A stretch of 64,000 nucleotides of DNA, from the NCBI RefSeq assembly GCF_026340675.1, contig NZ_JAPEOX010000001.1, forward strand, positions 1 to 64,000, written 5' to 3'. A program made the translations under genes and the position numbers. Below are positions 62,505-64,000 of this stretch, one piece after another. This DNA is from Streptomyces sp. NBC_01264 (GTDB taxonomy: Bacteria; Actinomycetota; Actinomycetes; Streptomycetales; Streptomycetaceae). The notes under the pieces were generated by a model. It did no database searches. It was not told where the DNA came from and was given only the letters and a program-made list of their open reading frames with translations. The first letter of the stretch is position 1, and every line of letters begins with the position of its first letter.

Positions 62505-62529
62505 GTTTGCTTGCGGAGTCGACGCAACG

Positions 62530-62895
62530 CGGCCCTTGACCCCGGATTTTGAACACGTCTATGCGGCTCGGGCCAGGGTAGTTGCTGTTGGTTGGAGGTC
62601 GTTCTCGTAGGCGATCGGGGACCGCTGGCCGAGGCGGGAGCGCCGGCGGCGGGCGTTGTATCGGGTCAGACATCCCATGCCGTCGAGCCTGGCCTCGCGG
62701 TCGCTGGACCAGCCTTTGCGGCCTTTGAGTGTCTCCCTCTTGAAGGCGGCGTTGAAGCTTGCCGCTATTGAGACCCGTGGTCCGTGTGCATGATCGCTTC
62801 ATCGAGACTGCCGCGGGTTCGCCCGGCAGGCGCCAGCGCGTCGACGACGAGCTGGGCTCGCATGTGGTCGGCGATCGCCCGGGCGTGCTCGGTCT
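62530..62895 (-). pseudogene. IS3 orfB fragments with internal deletion
   Basis: The end CCTTGACCCCGGATTTTG is at about 62532. The minus strand reads HARAIADHMRAQLVVDALAP, TRGSLDEAIMHTDHGSQ and, after a deletion, SFNAAFKRETLKGRKGW and CLTRYNARRRRSRLGQRSPI to the stop at 62560. It is missing about 40 residues around the Glu motif. Confidence 0.75.
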
Positions 62896-63478
62896 ACGTC
62901 AGCAGCGACGGTGCCGACCAGCTCCAACGGGGGGGGGCAGGGACCGGAACGCGGTGATCTCGTTGCTCTTGGAGTCGACCTGACGCTGGGCGATCACCGT
63001 CTTCTCGCCGTGCAGGACCGCGGCAAGCAGGTGGACGGCGACGGGATCGTGGGTGCGCGAGCCGCGCAGGGACTTGCCGTCCACGGCCAGGGCCCGCAGT
63101 CCGTCGGCGGGCTCCAGCTGGCCGGCGAGCCAGTCGCCGACGGCCCGGTCCAGAGCATCGGCGTCGATGCGGGCCAGCAGCCGCCCCAGCGTGCACGCCC
63201 CCGGGACACTCCTCTCCAGGCCGAGGCGGGTCCGGATTTCGGGCGGGGCACCGGCCGCGAACCGGGCGATGGACACCAGCGCGGCAGCACCGCCAAGGAC
63301 AGCGACGGCACACAGAGCCAACAGCGCGCCGAGGGTACCGACGCCCCTGCAGCCGACGCGGATCGGGAAGGACCTCCAGTACCTCGGCGAGATGGACCAG
63401 GTCCTCCGGCTCTGCGGCCGGCAAGTCCGCTATGCGGGCACGATGGCAGGACAGGACTTCGATCGTGGAAACTGACAT
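62896..63478 (-). pseudogene. ISAs1-family transposase, N-terminal half
   Basis: ATG 63478 (SVSTIEVLSCHRARIADLPA), PDPR, then frameshift into LLALCAVAVLGGAAALVSIA and LRALAVDGKSLRGSRTHDPV (first Asp). It ends at 62896 before the second Asp. Confidence 0.75.
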
Positions 63479-63479
63479 A

Positions 63480-63540
63480 CGGACGCGACCCCTGAACGAT
63501 CAATGGCTTCAACACCTTGATCATCAGAGGTCGCGTCCTT
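63480..63540. repeat. Hairpin upstream of the ISAs1 transposase
   Basis: GGACGCGACC (63480-63489) pairs with GGTCGCGTCC (63530-63539) and encloses CCTTGATCATC. Comparable hairpins with TTGATCAT precede the other ISAs1-family genes here. Confidence 0.7.
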
Positions 63541-63612
63541 CGTGCATCCACCGGCCCATCAGGTCGAACACCCACGATCAGGACCAACCAGCCATCTCGA
63601 CAGACGAGAACG

Positions 63613-63737
63613 CTTCAGCCCTGGGGCCGACAACATCGCCAAGACCACCCGGGCGATCCGCTACGAACCCCACCGAGCACTCCGCATCCTCGGCATCACC
63701 CACAATCCGAACACCTACGGAACTTGATCAAGCCCTG
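63613..63737 (+). pseudogene. ISAs1-family 3' end
   Basis: GADNIAKTTRAIRYEPHRAL, RILGITHNPNTYGT, stop, then the terminal repeat GGAACTTGATCAAGCCCTG. Nearly the same as the 3' end of the element at 10457. Confidence 0.82.
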
Positions 63738-63751
63738 CCCTGACTCGCCAT

Positions 63752-63785
63752 CAAACGATCATTCTGGCGACGACGTGACAATGCC
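63752..63785 (-). mobile_element. IS6 end remnant
   Basis: CATCAAACGATCATTCTGGC followed by GACGACGTGACAATGCC matches the inner-to-outer left end of copy C in reverse. Confidence 0.6.
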
Positions 63786-64000
63786 CTGCTGAATGAGTAC
63801 ATCAGCATCGCTGAATTCAGCACAAGCCTCAACACGCGGAAAATTCCGCGGATGCGCTCCATCCATTTCCTGGGGCTTCTCACGCCCCAAGTCGACAATC
63901 ATATCCCACGCAAAACCGCCTCGGCTGCCCAGGTTCTAGGGGCGCTTCCCGTTAGCCCAGACATCCGAAAGTCATGCGCATCCGAACCTGAGTGCGTCCG
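63786..64000. other. Unassigned right edge
   Basis: Noticeably lower GC than the rest of the window, no ORF I can support. GGAAAATTCCGCGG near 63838 is a weak palindrome. Probably the margin of a gene outside the window or IS debris. Confidence 0.4.

Overview
The window is high-GC actinobacterial DNA and almost certainly Streptomyces. The evidence is strong G/C third-position bias, GTG starts, GGAGG-type ribosome sites, LAxTG sorting signals, a MerR/CspA pair, a sugar ABC operon without its own ATPase, and TniQ/TnsA/TnsB genes. No rRNA, tRNA, CRISPR array or replication gene was recognised. More than half of the sequence is insertion sequences or their debris, which suggests a chromosome arm or a large linear plasmid; this is inference.

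Layout. 1-4 kb: remains of a Tn7-like transposition module (TniQ, TnsA-like, TnsB N-terminus) cut by an IS6-family element. 4.2-13.3 kb: two divergently oriented DUF11 surface proteins with LASTG sorting signals. One is intact. The other is broken by an IS3 remnant and a fresh ISAs1-family insertion. 13.5-20 kb: an IS pile-up inside one minus-strand gene. Target duplications allow that gene to be rebuilt in silico. 20-26 kb: more IS debris and a secreted PI-PLC-like gene interrupted by the third identical copy of one IS3 element. 26-36 kb: IS fragments, small orphan genes, a truncated integrase, an acyltransferase-3 membrane protein beside an ISAs1-family element, a striking 230-bp array of abutting hairpins (33470-33699), and an HNH-nuclease remnant.

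36-47 kb is the only long IS-free stretch. A minus-strand operon encodes a PadR regulator, an ABC ATPase and a FtsX-type permease. A plus-strand sugar cluster follows: a solute-binding protein, a GH13 glucosidase, a second solute-binding lipoprotein and two MalF/MalG-type permeases, the first with a large inserted domain. These genes would import and hydrolyse an oligosaccharide, probably an alpha-glucoside.

47-64 kb returns to mobile DNA: IS6, IS256 (9-bp target duplication), ISAzo13 inside IS3, IS5 with an accessory ORF, IS30, IS110 and ISAs1 pieces. Scattered among them are cspA/merR, an HATPase anti-sigma-type gene, small unknown genes and an MFS (ACS-type) transporter.

The most useful observations are the insertions whose target duplications permit exact in-frame repair of the host gene (DUF11 copy 2, PI-PLC, the 345-codon minus-strand gene, the IS30 transposase), the telomere-like hairpin array, and the two unusual domain insertions (permease, PI-PLC).
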